Shown: piece after piece, positions 54,426 through 63,341 of the stretch
Layout of the letters: the number at the start of each line of letters is the position of its first letter
Position numbering within the stretch: the stretch's first letter is position 1
Source: Hyphomicrobiales bacterium
GTDB taxonomy: Bacteria; Pseudomonadota; Alphaproteobacteria; Rhizobiales; Rhizobiaceae
Direction of reading: 5' to 3'
Assembly (NCBI GenBank): GCA_900469445.1
Contig: UBXM01000037.1
Span: forward strand, 100,188 to 164,187
Length of the DNA: 64,000 nucleotides
Translations under genes and position numbers: made by a program
Notes under the pieces: model-generated
What the model was told of the DNA's origin: nothing
The model's database searches: none
Seen by the model: the letters and a program-made list of their open reading frames with translations, nothing else

Positions 54426-54610
54426 GCTGCACTGCGATAGAATGTCGTATTGACGAGGCGTTTAGGGCTGGCCTCGGCGGGTTTTCGGGCGTAACACAAT
54501 CGAACACCCCAAGTCCTTTCAGGACATCCCAACCCTTGGCGCGGCCCGCGACTGCGATGCGTGGCACCCCCTGGCACCCTCAAGCCGCCGCGCTTTTCAA
54601 AAATGGATCT

Positions 54611-55930
54611 ATGCTCTTGGATAACACCTTGGCAAAAGACACGGCCTCGTCGCCCATCGACGAAAAGGTCAGGCTGAAATCTATCATCGGCGGTTCTGCC
54701 GGCAATCTGGTCGAGTGGTACGACTGGTATGTCTATTCCGCCTTCACCCTCTACTTCGCTCCCATCTTCTTTCCCTCCGGCGACCAGACTGCCGAACTCC
54801 TGAGCGCTGCGGCCGTCTTTGCCGTCGGCTTCCTGATGCGGCCGATCGGCGCCTGGTTCATGGGCATCTATGCCGACCGCAAGGGACGCAAGGCCGGCCT
54901 GACGCTCTCCGTCACGCTCATGTGTCTCGGTTCCTTCCTGATCGCGATTGCGCCGGGTTACGAGTCGATCGGCATTGCCGCACCGGCGATCCTGGTGTTT
55001 GCACGCCTGCTTCAGGGCATCAGCGTCGGCGGCGAATACGGCGCCAGCGCCACCTATCTCAGCGAAATGGCCGGTCGTAACCGGCGTGGTTTCTTCTCCA
55101 GCTTCCAGTATGTGACGCTGATTTCCGGCCAGCTCGTAGCCCTTGCGGTGCTGCTCGTGCTGCAGGCGATCCTGACGGCGGAACAGCTGCAGTCCTGGGG
55201 CTGGCGCATCCCGTTCTTCATCGGCGGTTTGCTGGCGATCGTGGTGTTCTATATCCGCCGCGGTCTCGTCGAGACGCAGTCGTTCAAGAATGCGGACAAG
55301 GACGCGAAGAAGTCTTCCGGTGGCTGGGCGCTGTTCAGGCATTACCCGAAGGAGGCCTTCCTCGTCATCGCGCTGACTTCCGGCGGTACGCTCGCGTTTT
55401 ACGCCTACACGACCTACCTGCAGAAATTCCTGGTCAACACGTCGGGCTTCAGCAAGGAGACAGCGACCGAGATCACCACGGCGGCGCTGTTCGTCTTCAT
55501 GCTCTGCCAGCCGATTGCCGGCGCATTGTCGGATCGCATCGGGCGAAAGCCGCTGATGGTCGGTTTCGGTATTCTCGGGACGCTGTTCACCTATCTGATC
55601 TTCACCTCGCTCGCCGCGACCACGAACGCGTTCACCGCCTTCCTGCTGTCGCTCGTCGGCCTGTTGATCGTCACCGGTTACACCTCGATCAACGCGGTGG
55701 TGAAGGCCGAGCTGTTTCCGGCGCATATAAGGGCGCTCGGCGTGGCGCTGCCTTATGCGCTAGCCAACACGATCTTCGGCGGTACCGCGGAGTTCGTGGC
55801 GCTGAAGTTCAAGCAGATGGGCCATGAGAACTGGTTCTTCTGGTACGTGACGATCATGATCGCCATCTCGCTCGTGGTCTATGTGAAGATGCGCGACACC
55901 AAGCATCACAGCCATATCAAGGAAGACTGA
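54611..55930 (+). CDS. kgtP: MHS-family organic acid permease (KgtP-like)
   Basis: 439 residues from ATG 54611 (25 more codons are open upstream; only a weak GGAT precedes 54611). Twelve-helix MFS protein with the MHS signature: GNLVEWYDWYVYSAF, IYADRKGRKAGL, LLQGISVGGEYGASATYLSEMA and GALSDRIGRKPLM. E. coli KgtP imports alpha-ketoglutarate with protons. It lies beyond the terminator of the denD pair, so it has its own promoter. Alpha-ketoglutarate or another dicarboxylate is the best guess. Confidence 0.88.
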   Translation: MLLDNTLAKDTASSPIDEKVRLKSIIGGSAGNLVEWYDWYVYSAFTLYFAPIFFPSGDQTAELLSAAAVFAVGFLMRPIGAWFMGIYADRKGRKAGLTLSVTLMCLGSFLIAIAPGYESIGIAAPAILVFARLLQGISVGGEYGASATYLSEMAGRNRRGFFSSFQYVTLISGQLVALAVLLVLQAILTAEQLQSWGWRIPFFIGGLLAIVVFYIRRGLVETQSFKNADKDAKKSSGGWALFRHYPKEAFLVIALTSGGTLAFYAYTTYLQKFLVNTSGFSKETATEITTAALFVFMLCQPIAGALSDRIGRKPLMVGFGILGTLFTYLIFTSLAATTNAFTAFLLSLVGLLIVTGYTSINAVVKAELFPAHIRALGVALPYALANTIFGGTAEFVALKFKQMGHENWFFWYVTIMIAISLVVYVKMRDTKHHSHIKED

Positions 55931-55977
55931 TTCTCGCCGGTTTGCCGGCCGAGGCTTCATAAAGGTTCTTCAAACAG

Positions 55978-56009
55978 GAGGCGGGCCCATGGCTCGCCTC
56001 TTTTCATTT
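55978..56009 (+). terminator. Intrinsic terminator after kgtP
   Basis: GAGGCG-G-GCC stem (55978 onward) pairs with GGC-T-CGCCTC (ending 56000), followed by TTTTCATTTTT. Confidence 0.82.
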
Positions 56010-56182
56010 TTCTCGGGTCATTTTTTTCGATGCAGGAACAAGGCCTGTCCGATTCTCTGCATGCAAAAGAAAATCCGCATAAGCCTCGATCAAGGCTGCG
56101 GGTTCAGGGTTTGCCTCAACCACCTTCGCGATCCTGTTTCAATCCAGTTCGTTACCGCTTCTTAAGATTTGGGCGGGTCGCG

Positions 56183-56197
56183 TTAACCATTTGTTAA
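56183..56197. promoter_or_regulatory. CtrA-type site upstream of minC
   Basis: TTAACCATTTGTTAA is an exact TTAA-N7-TTAA, with TTAACCAT, the preferred CtrA half-site. It is 43 bases before the minC ATG; another TTAA is at 56230-56233. CtrA control of minCDE is known in Sinorhizobium meliloti. Confidence 0.8.
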
Positions 56198-56239
56198 CCA
56201 CGTCAGCGGTAGACATCGGGCAACGATTTTTTAACGTAG

Positions 56240-56992
56240 ATGACCAAAGTGCTAACAGACGCTCGCTCCATTCGCATCAAGGGCCGTTCGTTCCTGGCGG
56301 TCGTTCTTTCACCGGATCTTCCGCTGGATCAATGGCTTGAACGCCTCGACGATCTGGCTGCCCGATCTGCCGGCTTCTTTCTCGACAGGCCCGTCGTTCT
56401 CGACGTGTCGGATCTGCCGATCAAGAAGGCCGAACTGAAACAGCTGATCGACGACCTTGCCGAACGCAATGTGCGGATCATGGGTGTCGAAGGCGCACGG
56501 CCGTCGATGCTCGGTCCGGGCATGCCGCCGGCGATGAAGGGCGGCAAGCCTGCCTCCGACGTCGAGGTGACGGCACGGGAGCCGGATGCCGAGAGCGAAG
56601 CCGAAGCCGAGGTTGCCGCACAGGCGCCGCAGCGCCAGGAAGCGCCACAGGTTCGGGCTATCCCGCAGTCTCTGGTGATCGATGAGCCGGTCCGTTCGGG
56701 CCAATCGATCATCTTTCCGGAAGGCGACATCACCATTGTCGGCTCCGTCGCATCGGGTGCCGAGGTTATCGCCGGCGGTTCGATCCACATCTACGGCACG
56801 CTTCGCGGCCGGGCGATGGCAGGGTCGATCGGCAATACCAACGCGCGCATTTTCTGCCGCCGTCTCGAGGCCGAGCTGATCGCCATCGACGGTATCTACA
56901 AGATGGCGGAAGACATGGATTCGAGCCTTCGCGGGCACGCCGTGCAACTGTCGCTCGAGGGCGACACGATCATGGCAGACATACTTTTCTGA
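56240..56992 (+). CDS. minC: Septum site-determining protein MinC
   Basis: 250 residues (E. coli 231). Blocks FtsZ rings away from midcell. N-terminal domain (1-110) is followed by a Pro/Ala/Glu-rich linker (about 105-145) and the C-terminal beta-helix (about 150-250; RSGQSIIFPEGDITIVGSVASGAEVIAGG, HIYGTLRGRAMAGSIG and IAIDGIYKM). First gene of minCDE, 31 bases before minD. The ATG has no strong ribosome site (TTTAACGTAG). Confidence 0.96.
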   Translation: MTKVLTDARSIRIKGRSFLAVVLSPDLPLDQWLERLDDLAARSAGFFLDRPVVLDVSDLPIKKAELKQLIDDLAERNVRIMGVEGARPSMLGPGMPPAMKGGKPASDVEVTAREPDAESEAEAEVAAQAPQRQEAPQVRAIPQSLVIDEPVRSGQSIIFPEGDITIVGSVASGAEVIAGGSIHIYGTLRGRAMAGSIGNTNARIFCRRLEAELIAIDGIYKMAEDMDSSLRGHAVQLSLEGDTIMADILF

Positions 56993-57023
56993 ACCGGCAT
57001 AAGGTTCAATACAGGAGATCAGG

Positions 57024-57839
57024 ATGGGGAAAGTCATAGTCGTGACGTCCGGCAAGGGCGGAGTTGGCAAGACAACATCGACTGCCGCACTCGGGGCAGC
57101 GCTTGCACAGCGCAATGAAAAGGTCGCCGTCGTCGATTTCGATGTCGGGCTTCGTAACCTCGACCTCGTCATGGGCGCCGAGCGCCGCGTGGTCTACGAC
57201 CTCGTCAACGTCATCAATGGCGACGCCAAACTTCCGCAGGCACTGATCCGCGACAAGCGGCTCGATACGCTGTTCCTGCTGCCGGCCTCCCAGACGCGCG
57301 ACAAGGATGCGCTGACGGAAGAGGGCGTCGAGCGCGTCATCGGCGAATTGAAGAAATATTTCGACTGGGTCATCTGCGACAGCCCGGCCGGCATCGAAAA
57401 GGGTGCGACGCTTGCCATGCGCCACGCCGATGTTGCCGTCGTCGTCACCAACCCGGAAGTTTCGTCGGTTCGCGATTCGGACCGTATCATCGGCATGCTC
57501 GATTCCAAGACGCTGAAGGCCGAAAACGGTGAGCGGATGGAAAAGCACCTGCTGCTGACCCGCTACGACAGCAATCGTGCGGAACGCGGCGACATGCTAA
57601 AGGTCGACGACGTTCTGGAAATCCTCTCCATCCCGCTTCTCGGCATCATTCCGGAAAGCATGGATGTTCTGAAGGCATCGAACCTTGGTGCACCGGTGAC
57701 GCTGTCGGATGCACGCAGCGCGCCGTCCCAGGCCTATTTTGAAGCTGCTCGCCGTCTGGCCGGCGAAGTCGTACCAGTAACGGTGCCGGGCGAGAAGCGC
57801 GGCATCTTCGGAAAACTCTTCGGAAGGAAGGCCGCATGA
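57024..57839 (+). CDS. minD: Septum site-determining ATPase MinD
   Basis: 271 residues. Deviant Walker [12 protein letters not shown] at residues 10-20, SPAGIEKGA switch region and a C-terminal amphipathic helix ([12 protein letters not shown]) that binds membrane in the ATP form. Recruits MinC and is cycled by MinE. GGAGATCAGG upstream of ATG 57024. Overlaps minE by ATGA. Confidence 0.98.
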   Translation: MGKVIVVTSGKGGVGKTTSTAALGAALAQRNEKVAVVDFDVGLRNLDLVMGAERRVVYDLVNVINGDAKLPQALIRDKRLDTLFLLPASQTRDKDALTEEGVERVIGELKKYFDWVICDSPAGIEKGATLAMRHADVAVVVTNPEVSSVRDSDRIIGMLDSKTLKAENGERMEKHLLLTRYDSNRAERGDMLKVDDVLEILSIPLLGIIPESMDVLKASNLGAPVTLSDARSAPSQAYFEAARRLAGEVVPVTVPGEKRGIFGKLFGRKAA

Positions 57840-58099
57840 GCATACTGCGTCTTTTCACACGTTCGGCACGGCGCTCGGCGCCGGCTGCACGGGAACGCCT
57901 GCAGGTTCTGCTGGCTCACGAGCGGGCATCGACCGGCTCCGATCTCACCACGATCCTGCGCGAGGAAATCCTTGCCGTCATCGCCAAGCACGTTCAGCTC
58001 GACGGCGATCGTGTCACGGTGAAGGTCGATCGCGACGAGAACGTCTCGATCCTCGAGATCGATGTCGAAATTCCGCTGGATGCTGCAAGGGCGGCCTGA
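57836..58099 (+). CDS. minE: Topological specificity factor MinE
   Basis: 87 residues. N-terminal amphipathic and anti-MinCD segment, with [13 protein letters not shown], and a C-terminal dimerisation domain ending [11 protein letters not shown]. Stimulates the MinD ATPase and drives pole-to-pole oscillation. Starts inside the minD stop (ATGA), so translationally coupled. Confidence 0.97.
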   Translation: MSILRLFTRSARRSAPAARERLQVLLAHERASTGSDLTTILREEILAVIAKHVQLDGDRVTVKVDRDENVSILEIDVEIPLDAARAA

Positions 58100-58110
58100 A
58101 GCGTAAAAGA

Positions 58111-58134
58111 CGGAGAAAGCCATTGCTTTCTCCG
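58111..58134 (+). terminator. First hairpin after minE
   Basis: CGGAGAAAGC (58111-58120), CATT loop, perfect complement 58125-58134. No T run; first of a tandem pair. Confidence 0.65.
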
Positions 58135-58143
58135 CGGTATATC

Positions 58144-58184
58144 AAGGCGGCTCGGTGCTTAGGCTCCGGGCCGCCTTTCGTTTT
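58144..58184 (+). terminator. Second hairpin after minE, with T run
   Basis: AAGGCGGC (58144-58151) pairs with GCCGCCTT (58170-58177), followed by TCGTTTT. Main intrinsic terminator of minCDE. Confidence 0.8.
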
Positions 58185-58317
58185 GGCAACTCCTGCAGAA
58201 CAACGCGGGGCGATGCGGAAATCTGCGCCATTCCGCCCATCAATTGGGGCCGGGCGGTTTTCGCGGCGGTCTGGCGCCCTATCATCCTTCAGGAGATAAC
58301 CGCCAAAGCGTTGCTTG

Positions 58318-59931
58318 ATGATATCATCTCAAGGTGCACAGGATCCTCCGACCAGCGATGTCTGCATCGTCGGTGCGGGGCCTGTCGGGCTGGCGATGGC
58401 GCTGAGGCTGGAAGCGCGGGGCATTTCCGTCACCTTGCTTGAGATGGGGCAGGACGGCGATACGGCGCCGCGGCAGGGCCGTATCGAAATCAGCAATCGG
58501 CATCATGCACATGTCGAGGCCGCGTCGCGGGCGGGAATAGGCGGAACTTCCGCCCTCTGGGGTGGCCGCTGCGTTGCCCTGGACGATCTCGATTTCGAGA
58601 AGAGAGAACACGTTCCCTTCTCGGGCTGGCCGATCCCGCATGGCGAGCTGCGCCGCTATTATGGACCTGCTCTCGAATTTCTTCGTTGCAGCACGGTCGA
58701 TCTGCCCGCTGTGGAACTCGCTGTGGACGACCAGCGTGTCACGACATCGGCGGTCGAGCGCTGGAGCGAGCGGCCTGATCTCGGACCTGTCTATCTGGAG
58801 CGGGTTCGGTCGTCCGACCGGATATCGCTTTTCACCGGCGCCGTCGTCACGGCCCTGGAGCCCGATGCTTCCGGCCAACGGATCGAAACGCTGTGCGCAC
58901 AAATCATGGGTCGGGATGTCCGTATCCGCGCTGGGGTCTTCATCCTTGCCGGGGGAGGGCTGGAGAACACGCGCCTGCTTCTTGCCCTGCGAAATTCGGG
59001 CGGAATTTCTCCATCGCCGGTGACGGGACAATTCTATCAGGGGCACCTGACCGGGTATATCGCCGTCATCCAGTTCGATTGCGCCCGATCGGCGATGCCG
59101 CTTTTCTTTCAGCGCAGCCGGGATGGCGGTGTGTTCAGGCGCCGCTTGCAGATTTCGCCTGCCGTTCAGCAAGAGGAGCGGCTGCTGAACAGTGTCTTCT
59201 GGATCGACGCCATTTCGATTGCCGATCCCGTTCACGGTTCCGGCGCCTTGTCTGCCTGTTATCTTTTTCTCAGGCTGACCCGACTTTACGGCCGTCTGTC
59301 CAAGGGGCTGGCACCGGCGTCGCGTGGGGCGGCATCCGGCTGGATGGCGCATGTGCGAAACCTTGCGGCCGATTGGACCTGGCCACGCGACCTGCCGGCG
59401 GTGCTGAAGGCGCTTTCCCATCGGCGTGCCGGAGGCCGCACGCTGCTCAACCCCAAGGGTCGTTACCTGCTGCGGTATCACGCCGAGCAGGTGCCCGATC
59501 CAAAAAGCAGGGTGGAGCTTGGTGCTTCCGAGAACGGGGTCGGGCCGGCGCTTGTGGTCGACTACAGGGTTGTGGAGCAGGATATCGATTCCGTGCTTCG
59601 GTCCCACGAGGTGCTGGATGACTGGCTTCGCCGGAATGGCATCGGGCATCTGGATTATTCCGCCGACGGGAGTGTTCGGCAAAAATCCGTATCGGATCAG
59701 GCTTTCGACGGGTTTCACCAGATCGGACTGGCGCGGATGGCGACGGATCCCGGCGAAGGGGCGGCAGATGTGGACTGCCGTGTTCACGGGCTCGCCAATC
59801 TCTATCTCTCAGGAAGCTGCCTCTTTCCAACCGGCGGCCACGCAAACCCGACTTTGCCGGCGGTCGCTCTTGCCATGAGGCTTGCCGATCATCTCGGGCA
59901 AAACCTCAGGCAGGAACGGAGTGAGGCCTGA
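58318..59931 (+). CDS. GMC-family FAD oxidoreductase
   Basis: 537 residues. FAD motif VCIVGAGPVGLAMALRLEARG near residue 15, GIGGTSALWGGRC in place of the GMC signature, and a C-terminal GMC_oxred_C block GSCLFPTGGHANPTLPAVALAMRLADHL with the catalytic His-Asn region. Oxidises an alcohol or sugar hydroxyl; substrate unknown. The ribosome site AGGAG lies 22 bases before ATG 58318, so the start is uncertain. Its last 26 bases overlap the end of exoQ on the opposite strand. It may modify a polysaccharide precursor (inference from position). Confidence 0.82.
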   Translation: MISSQGAQDPPTSDVCIVGAGPVGLAMALRLEARGISVTLLEMGQDGDTAPRQGRIEISNRHHAHVEAASRAGIGGTSALWGGRCVALDDLDFEKREHVPFSGWPIPHGELRRYYGPALEFLRCSTVDLPAVELAVDDQRVTTSAVERWSERPDLGPVYLERVRSSDRISLFTGAVVTALEPDASGQRIETLCAQIMGRDVRIRAGVFILAGGGLENTRLLLALRNSGGISPSPVTGQFYQGHLTGYIAVIQFDCARSAMPLFFQRSRDGGVFRRRLQISPAVQQEERLLNSVFWIDAISIADPVHGSGALSACYLFLRLTRLYGRLSKGLAPASRGAASGWMAHVRNLAADWTWPRDLPAVLKALSHRRAGGRTLLNPKGRYLLRYHAEQVPDPKSRVELGASENGVGPALVVDYRVVEQDIDSVLRSHEVLDDWLRRNGIGHLDYSADGSVRQKSVSDQAFDGFHQIGLARMATDPGEGAADVDCRVHGLANLYLSGSCLFPTGGHANPTLPAVALAMRLADHLGQNLRQERSEA

Positions 59932-61165
59932 AACGCGGCTGGCTGACCTTGGGATGGCGCCGTGGCATAGTCAACTTCCCGGCGGCGTAGAACATCAGGA
60001 AAGAGCCGATCTGATAGGGGAAGATCACGTCGATCTCGACGAAGGAGCGCATCAGCAGCAACAGGCTGACGGCGAAGAGAACGACAGATGACGGATCGTT
60101 GTGCCGGTTCAACATCGCGCTCAAATGTCCGAAGACGTTTTTCAGCATGACGAAAACAAGGATTGCGAGGCCGACCAGACCATTCTCCACGGCCACTTCG
60201 ATATAGGTGTTGTGGAAGTGGAAGCCCGTGCGGGTGGCGATGAAGAATTCGTCCCACAGCTGTTCCGGCTTGGCGAAACCCTGCACCCAGAAACCCTGAT
60301 AGCCCATGCCGAGAACGGGATTGAGGTATGCCGCCTCGATGCCCTGTTGCCAGAGGTAGGTTCGTCCCGTCAGCGTCGAATCCTTGCCGAACAGGCCGAG
60401 GATTGCGTCGACCGCGCCCATCTGCAGGCCGGCGACGACAACGGCGAGCCCGATGACGACGACGCCGACGAACAGAAGTTTTCGGCTGCCCGGTCCCAGA
60501 AGGCCGAAGGGCAGATAGGCGATACAGGCCGCGATCAATCCCGCTGTGGTGATGACGGACGTGGCGGATTGAGAGGCCATCAAGCAATAGGCGCAAAGCA
60601 GTGCCGCGGCGCCCGCACCGGCCAGCCAGATATCCTTGCGGCGGAAGACGATGGCGTAAAGGACCGAGAAGACGATGCCGAGCGAGGCATAAAGACCGAG
60701 CTGGTTCTTCGACGAAAACGAGCCGACGAAGCTGTAGCTGCCATCCATCGCATCATAGCTGTAGGAGCCGAAGGCGATCGAATAGAGCATGACCACGACC
60801 GTGCCGACGATCGAGCCACGCGTGAGCGTCAGCACACTGATCGTGCGCATCGCGATCAATGCGCAGATCAGGTGAGTGAGCAATTGAATGGCCGTTCTCA
60901 GCGACACCGAAGGCGCCGGCGACCAGAAGGCCGACAGGAAACAGAGAAGCGGAAAGGCAATGATCCAGAGATATCTGAAATAATTGCCGAGCACCCGCTT
61001 GTAATCGACCAGGACCAGCGGAAACCAGACCGCATAATAGGCAAGGATCGACACCTGCCCGAAACGGCTGGAATAGGCGAAGACGAAGAAGGATAGCGAC
61101 ACTGCCGCTATCCCGTAAAGCTGGTTCCTGTCAGGGTCGACCAACATCGACCGAGCGATCTTCAT
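59906..61165 (-). CDS. exoQ: O-antigen ligase/polymerase family protein (ExoQ-like)
   Basis: 419 residues with about ten to twelve membrane helices and a Wzy_C-type periplasmic loop (GRTYLWQQGIEAAYLNPVLGMGYQGFW, then FHFHNTYIEVAVENGLVG with the conserved His). ExoQ polymerises succinoglycan repeat units at the inner membrane. Ten bases after exoF in an exoY-exoF-exoQ arrangement, as in S. meliloti. The stop lies within the 3' end of the convergent GMC gene. Confidence 0.88.
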   Translation of the reverse strand: MKIARSMLVDPDRNQLYGIAAVSLSFFVFAYSSRFGQVSILAYYAVWFPLVLVDYKRVLGNYFRYLWIIAFPLLCFLSAFWSPAPSVSLRTAIQLLTHLICALIAMRTISVLTLTRGSIVGTVVVMLYSIAFGSYSYDAMDGSYSFVGSFSSKNQLGLYASLGIVFSVLYAIVFRRKDIWLAGAGAAALLCAYCLMASQSATSVITTAGLIAACIAYLPFGLLGPGSRKLLFVGVVVIGLAVVVAGLQMGAVDAILGLFGKDSTLTGRTYLWQQGIEAAYLNPVLGMGYQGFWVQGFAKPEQLWDEFFIATRTGFHFHNTYIEVAVENGLVGLAILVFVMLKNVFGHLSAMLNRHNDPSSVVLFAVSLLLLMRSFVEIDVIFPYQIGSFLMFYAAGKLTMPRRHPKVSQPRFRPHSVPA

Positions 61166-61175
61166 TCGTCACCTA

Positions 61176-62573
61176 TCACTGCATCAGAAGTTCTGATGAG
61201 ACCTTGATCACGTCGCCGGGTCGCAGCACGGCGTTTTCATCGACCGAGATCTGTTTCGGGCCATCGCCGGTATCGCGGACGATGACGTATTTGATCGCCG
61301 CATCCTTGTTGGACGGATCGAATTTCAGGGCTTCCGCCGACTGTGCCAATGCTTCCTGCATCAGTTCACGGCTGGTGGTGAGTTCGTAGCCAAGCTTTTC
61401 AAGCTGCGCTTCGGTATCTTGCAGCTCCTGTGCCCGCTGGGCATCCCAGTCGTTGCGAAGATTGATCTCGTCCTGGTTCGCCTTGTTGATATCCTGCTTG
61501 GCGCGAAGCGCGGCCGTATCCGTATCCAGCATGTTGGATTCCAGATCGGCCGACCGCTCTTCCGCCGACAGGCGGCGGCTGGATGTGGCAAGACCCTGTT
61601 CGGTCAGCTTGGCCATGCGGTCACGGTCGTCGTTGACCAGCTGGAGCTGGCGCTTCTGCGTCACGGATTTCTGGGCAAGCGACTGAACCTCGGTATCCAG
61701 AAGGGTCTTGAGGTCGGCCAATGCCTTCAGCTGGAGTTCGTAACGCTCACGCCGGGATTTCATCAGCGAGGCTTCGCTCGCCATCAGTTCCTTGGCGTTC
61801 ACAACGTCTTTCAGTTCCGGCGGCATCACCAGTTCCTTGACGTTGGCGATTTCCGCCATGAGCCGGGCCCTGCGGGCGATCAGCCGGCCGCGTTCCGAAT
61901 CGCTGACCTGAGCGTCGCCACGCGCCCTGATGAAATCACGGGCAAAACGCTGTCCGGAGTCGGATCGCTTGAGGCCGCCAGCAAGGCTGACTGCCTTCAA
62001 CACGGTCAGATTGGGCGAGTAGGGATATTCGCCCGGCTTGTCGACATCACCGGCCAGAAAGAGCGGACGGAATTCGGCCACTTCCACGGACGCGGAGGGA
62101 AGATTGCGCAGGGCGAATTCGCTCTGCAGCCTCTCGCCTATCGCCTTGCCGACCTCTGCCGTCGTTTTGCCGGCGGCATCGAGATCACCGATGAAAGGCA
62201 GCGACAGTGCACCTGCCGGTCCCACGGTGTAATCGCCGCTGACGACATCCCAGTTGCGGACGCTGCCATCGGCCGGCTGCCATTCCGCCACGCGGATGCG
62301 CAGCTTGTCCATGACGCCGAGGCGGTAGGCGCCTTCCTGGCTCTTGGCACTGGCCGGCGTTGCCGCTTGTGCCGGCTTGCTGGTCTTTGCCTGGGGTTGG
62401 GCCTGGGGCTGGGCCTGAGTTTGGGCCTGCGGCTTTGCCTGAGACTGAGAGGCTGGCGATTGAGGCTGGGCAGAACTCTGCGCGCCTGCTGCTGTGGTCA
62501 GCGACAAAACTACTGTTCCCGCCGCCATTGCCAGCGTCGGGAAGCGTCGCGGTAAGACCATTCGGATACCCAT
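61176..62573 (-). CDS. exoF: ExoF-like polysaccharide export protein
   Basis: 465 residues from ATG 62573 (AAGGAG upstream; the frame opens 12 codons earlier). Signal peptide to about residue 31, then a Gln/Pro/Ala-rich low-complexity linker (about 32-75, repeated QPQAQ units), a Poly_export/SLBB region (about 85-195, LGVMDKLRIRVAEW and FLAGDVDKPGEYPYSPNLTVLKAVSLAGG), and a long coiled coil (about 220-400) with a final SLBB-like strand (NAVLRPGDVIKVS). S. meliloti ExoF (about 420) is shorter because its linker is shorter. Role: export and polymer handling of exopolysaccharide. Confidence 0.9.
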   Translation of the reverse strand: MGIRMVLPRRFPTLAMAAGTVVLSLTTAAGAQSSAQPQSPASQSQAKPQAQTQAQPQAQPQAKTSKPAQAATPASAKSQEGAYRLGVMDKLRIRVAEWQPADGSVRNWDVVSGDYTVGPAGALSLPFIGDLDAAGKTTAEVGKAIGERLQSEFALRNLPSASVEVAEFRPLFLAGDVDKPGEYPYSPNLTVLKAVSLAGGLKRSDSGQRFARDFIRARGDAQVSDSERGRLIARRARLMAEIANVKELVMPPELKDVVNAKELMASEASLMKSRRERYELQLKALADLKTLLDTEVQSLAQKSVTQKRQLQLVNDDRDRMAKLTEQGLATSSRRLSAEERSADLESNMLDTDTAALRAKQDINKANQDEINLRNDWDAQRAQELQDTEAQLEKLGYELTTSRELMQEALAQSAEALKFDPSNKDAAIKYVIVRDTGDGPKQISVDENAVLRPGDVIKVSSELLMQ

Positions 62574-62660
62574 CAGATCTCCTTGGTTCTCGTATGTATG
62601 GTATTTCATCGTGATTTTCCGCGCCGGCGGGGAGGATCGCGGCGCGGCTGATAGACCCTG

Positions 62661-63341
62661 TCAGTAGCTGCCGCGAGCCATGCAGACGGCCGGAATTGTC
62701 CGCAGGATGATCGAGACATCCTGACCCAACGACCAGTTCTGCACATAGTGCGTGTCGAATGCGATGCGGGTCTCGTAGGACACGTCATTGCGTCCGCTGA
62801 TCTGCCACAGCCCGGTCAGGCCAGGGCGGGTCTGCAGGTAGTAGATGGCAGAGCTGTCATAAACCTTCAGCTCGTCATCAACGACCGGGCGGGGACCGAC
62901 CACACTCATTTCACCACGAAGGATGTTGAGGAGCTGTGGCAGTTCATCAAGGCTGAGCTTGCGCAGGACACGGCCAACCGCTGTGACGCGCGGGTCGTCA
63001 CGGAGTTTGCGGGTCTTGCGCCATTCTTCCGCAGCCTCGGGATTTTCCCGAAGATGCTTGCGCAGCAGTTCATCGCCGTTGACGGCCATGGTGCGGAACT
63101 TCAAGCACTTGAAGGTCCGGCCCTTATGGCCAATGCGGCTGTGGCCGTAAAAGGCCGGGCCTTTATCCGTCAGCTTAACCAAGGCCATGATCATCAAAAA
63201 CAGCGGGCTGAAAATGATCAGGGCGAGGCCTGCGGAGGTAAAGTCGAACGTTCTTTTGACCAGGCCGCCAATCGGGAGTGTCATGGCGGCATGGTCCAGG
63301 TCTGATAGCGGCGTATCTGCCGAACGTGTCGCTGACTTCAT
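62661..63341 (-). CDS. exoY: Undecaprenyl-phosphate galactose phosphotransferase ExoY
   Basis: 226 residues. One N-terminal membrane helix (about 35-58) and the bacterial sugar-transferase domain: KCLKFRTMAVNGDE, DDPRVTAVGRVLRKLSLDELPQLLNILRGEMSVVGPRP and RPGLTGLWQISGRNDVSYE. Adds galactose-1-phosphate to undecaprenyl phosphate, the first step of succinoglycan synthesis. GGAG eight bases before the ATG. First gene of the exo run here; exoX, which flanks exoY in S. meliloti, is not seen upstream. Confidence 0.95.
   Translation of the reverse strand: MKSATRSADTPLSDLDHAAMTLPIGGLVKRTFDFTSAGLALIIFSPLFLMIMALVKLTDKGPAFYGHSRIGHKGRTFKCLKFRTMAVNGDELLRKHLRENPEAAEEWRKTRKLRDDPRVTAVGRVLRKLSLDELPQLLNILRGEMSVVGPRPVVDDELKVYDSSAIYYLQTRPGLTGLWQISGRNDVSYETRIAFDTHYVQNWSLGQDVSIILRTIPAVCMARGSY

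Larger units (their letters stand above)
55931..56239. promoter_or_regulatory. kgtP-minC intergenic region
   Basis: 309 bases. It holds the kgtP terminator, about 150 bases without recognised structure, and the CtrA-like site and AT-rich promoter of minC. Confidence 0.6.

Noticed and set aside
54239-55726. 495-codon open frame opposite the KgtP-like gene
   Set aside because: Low-complexity charged translation typical of an antisense frame.
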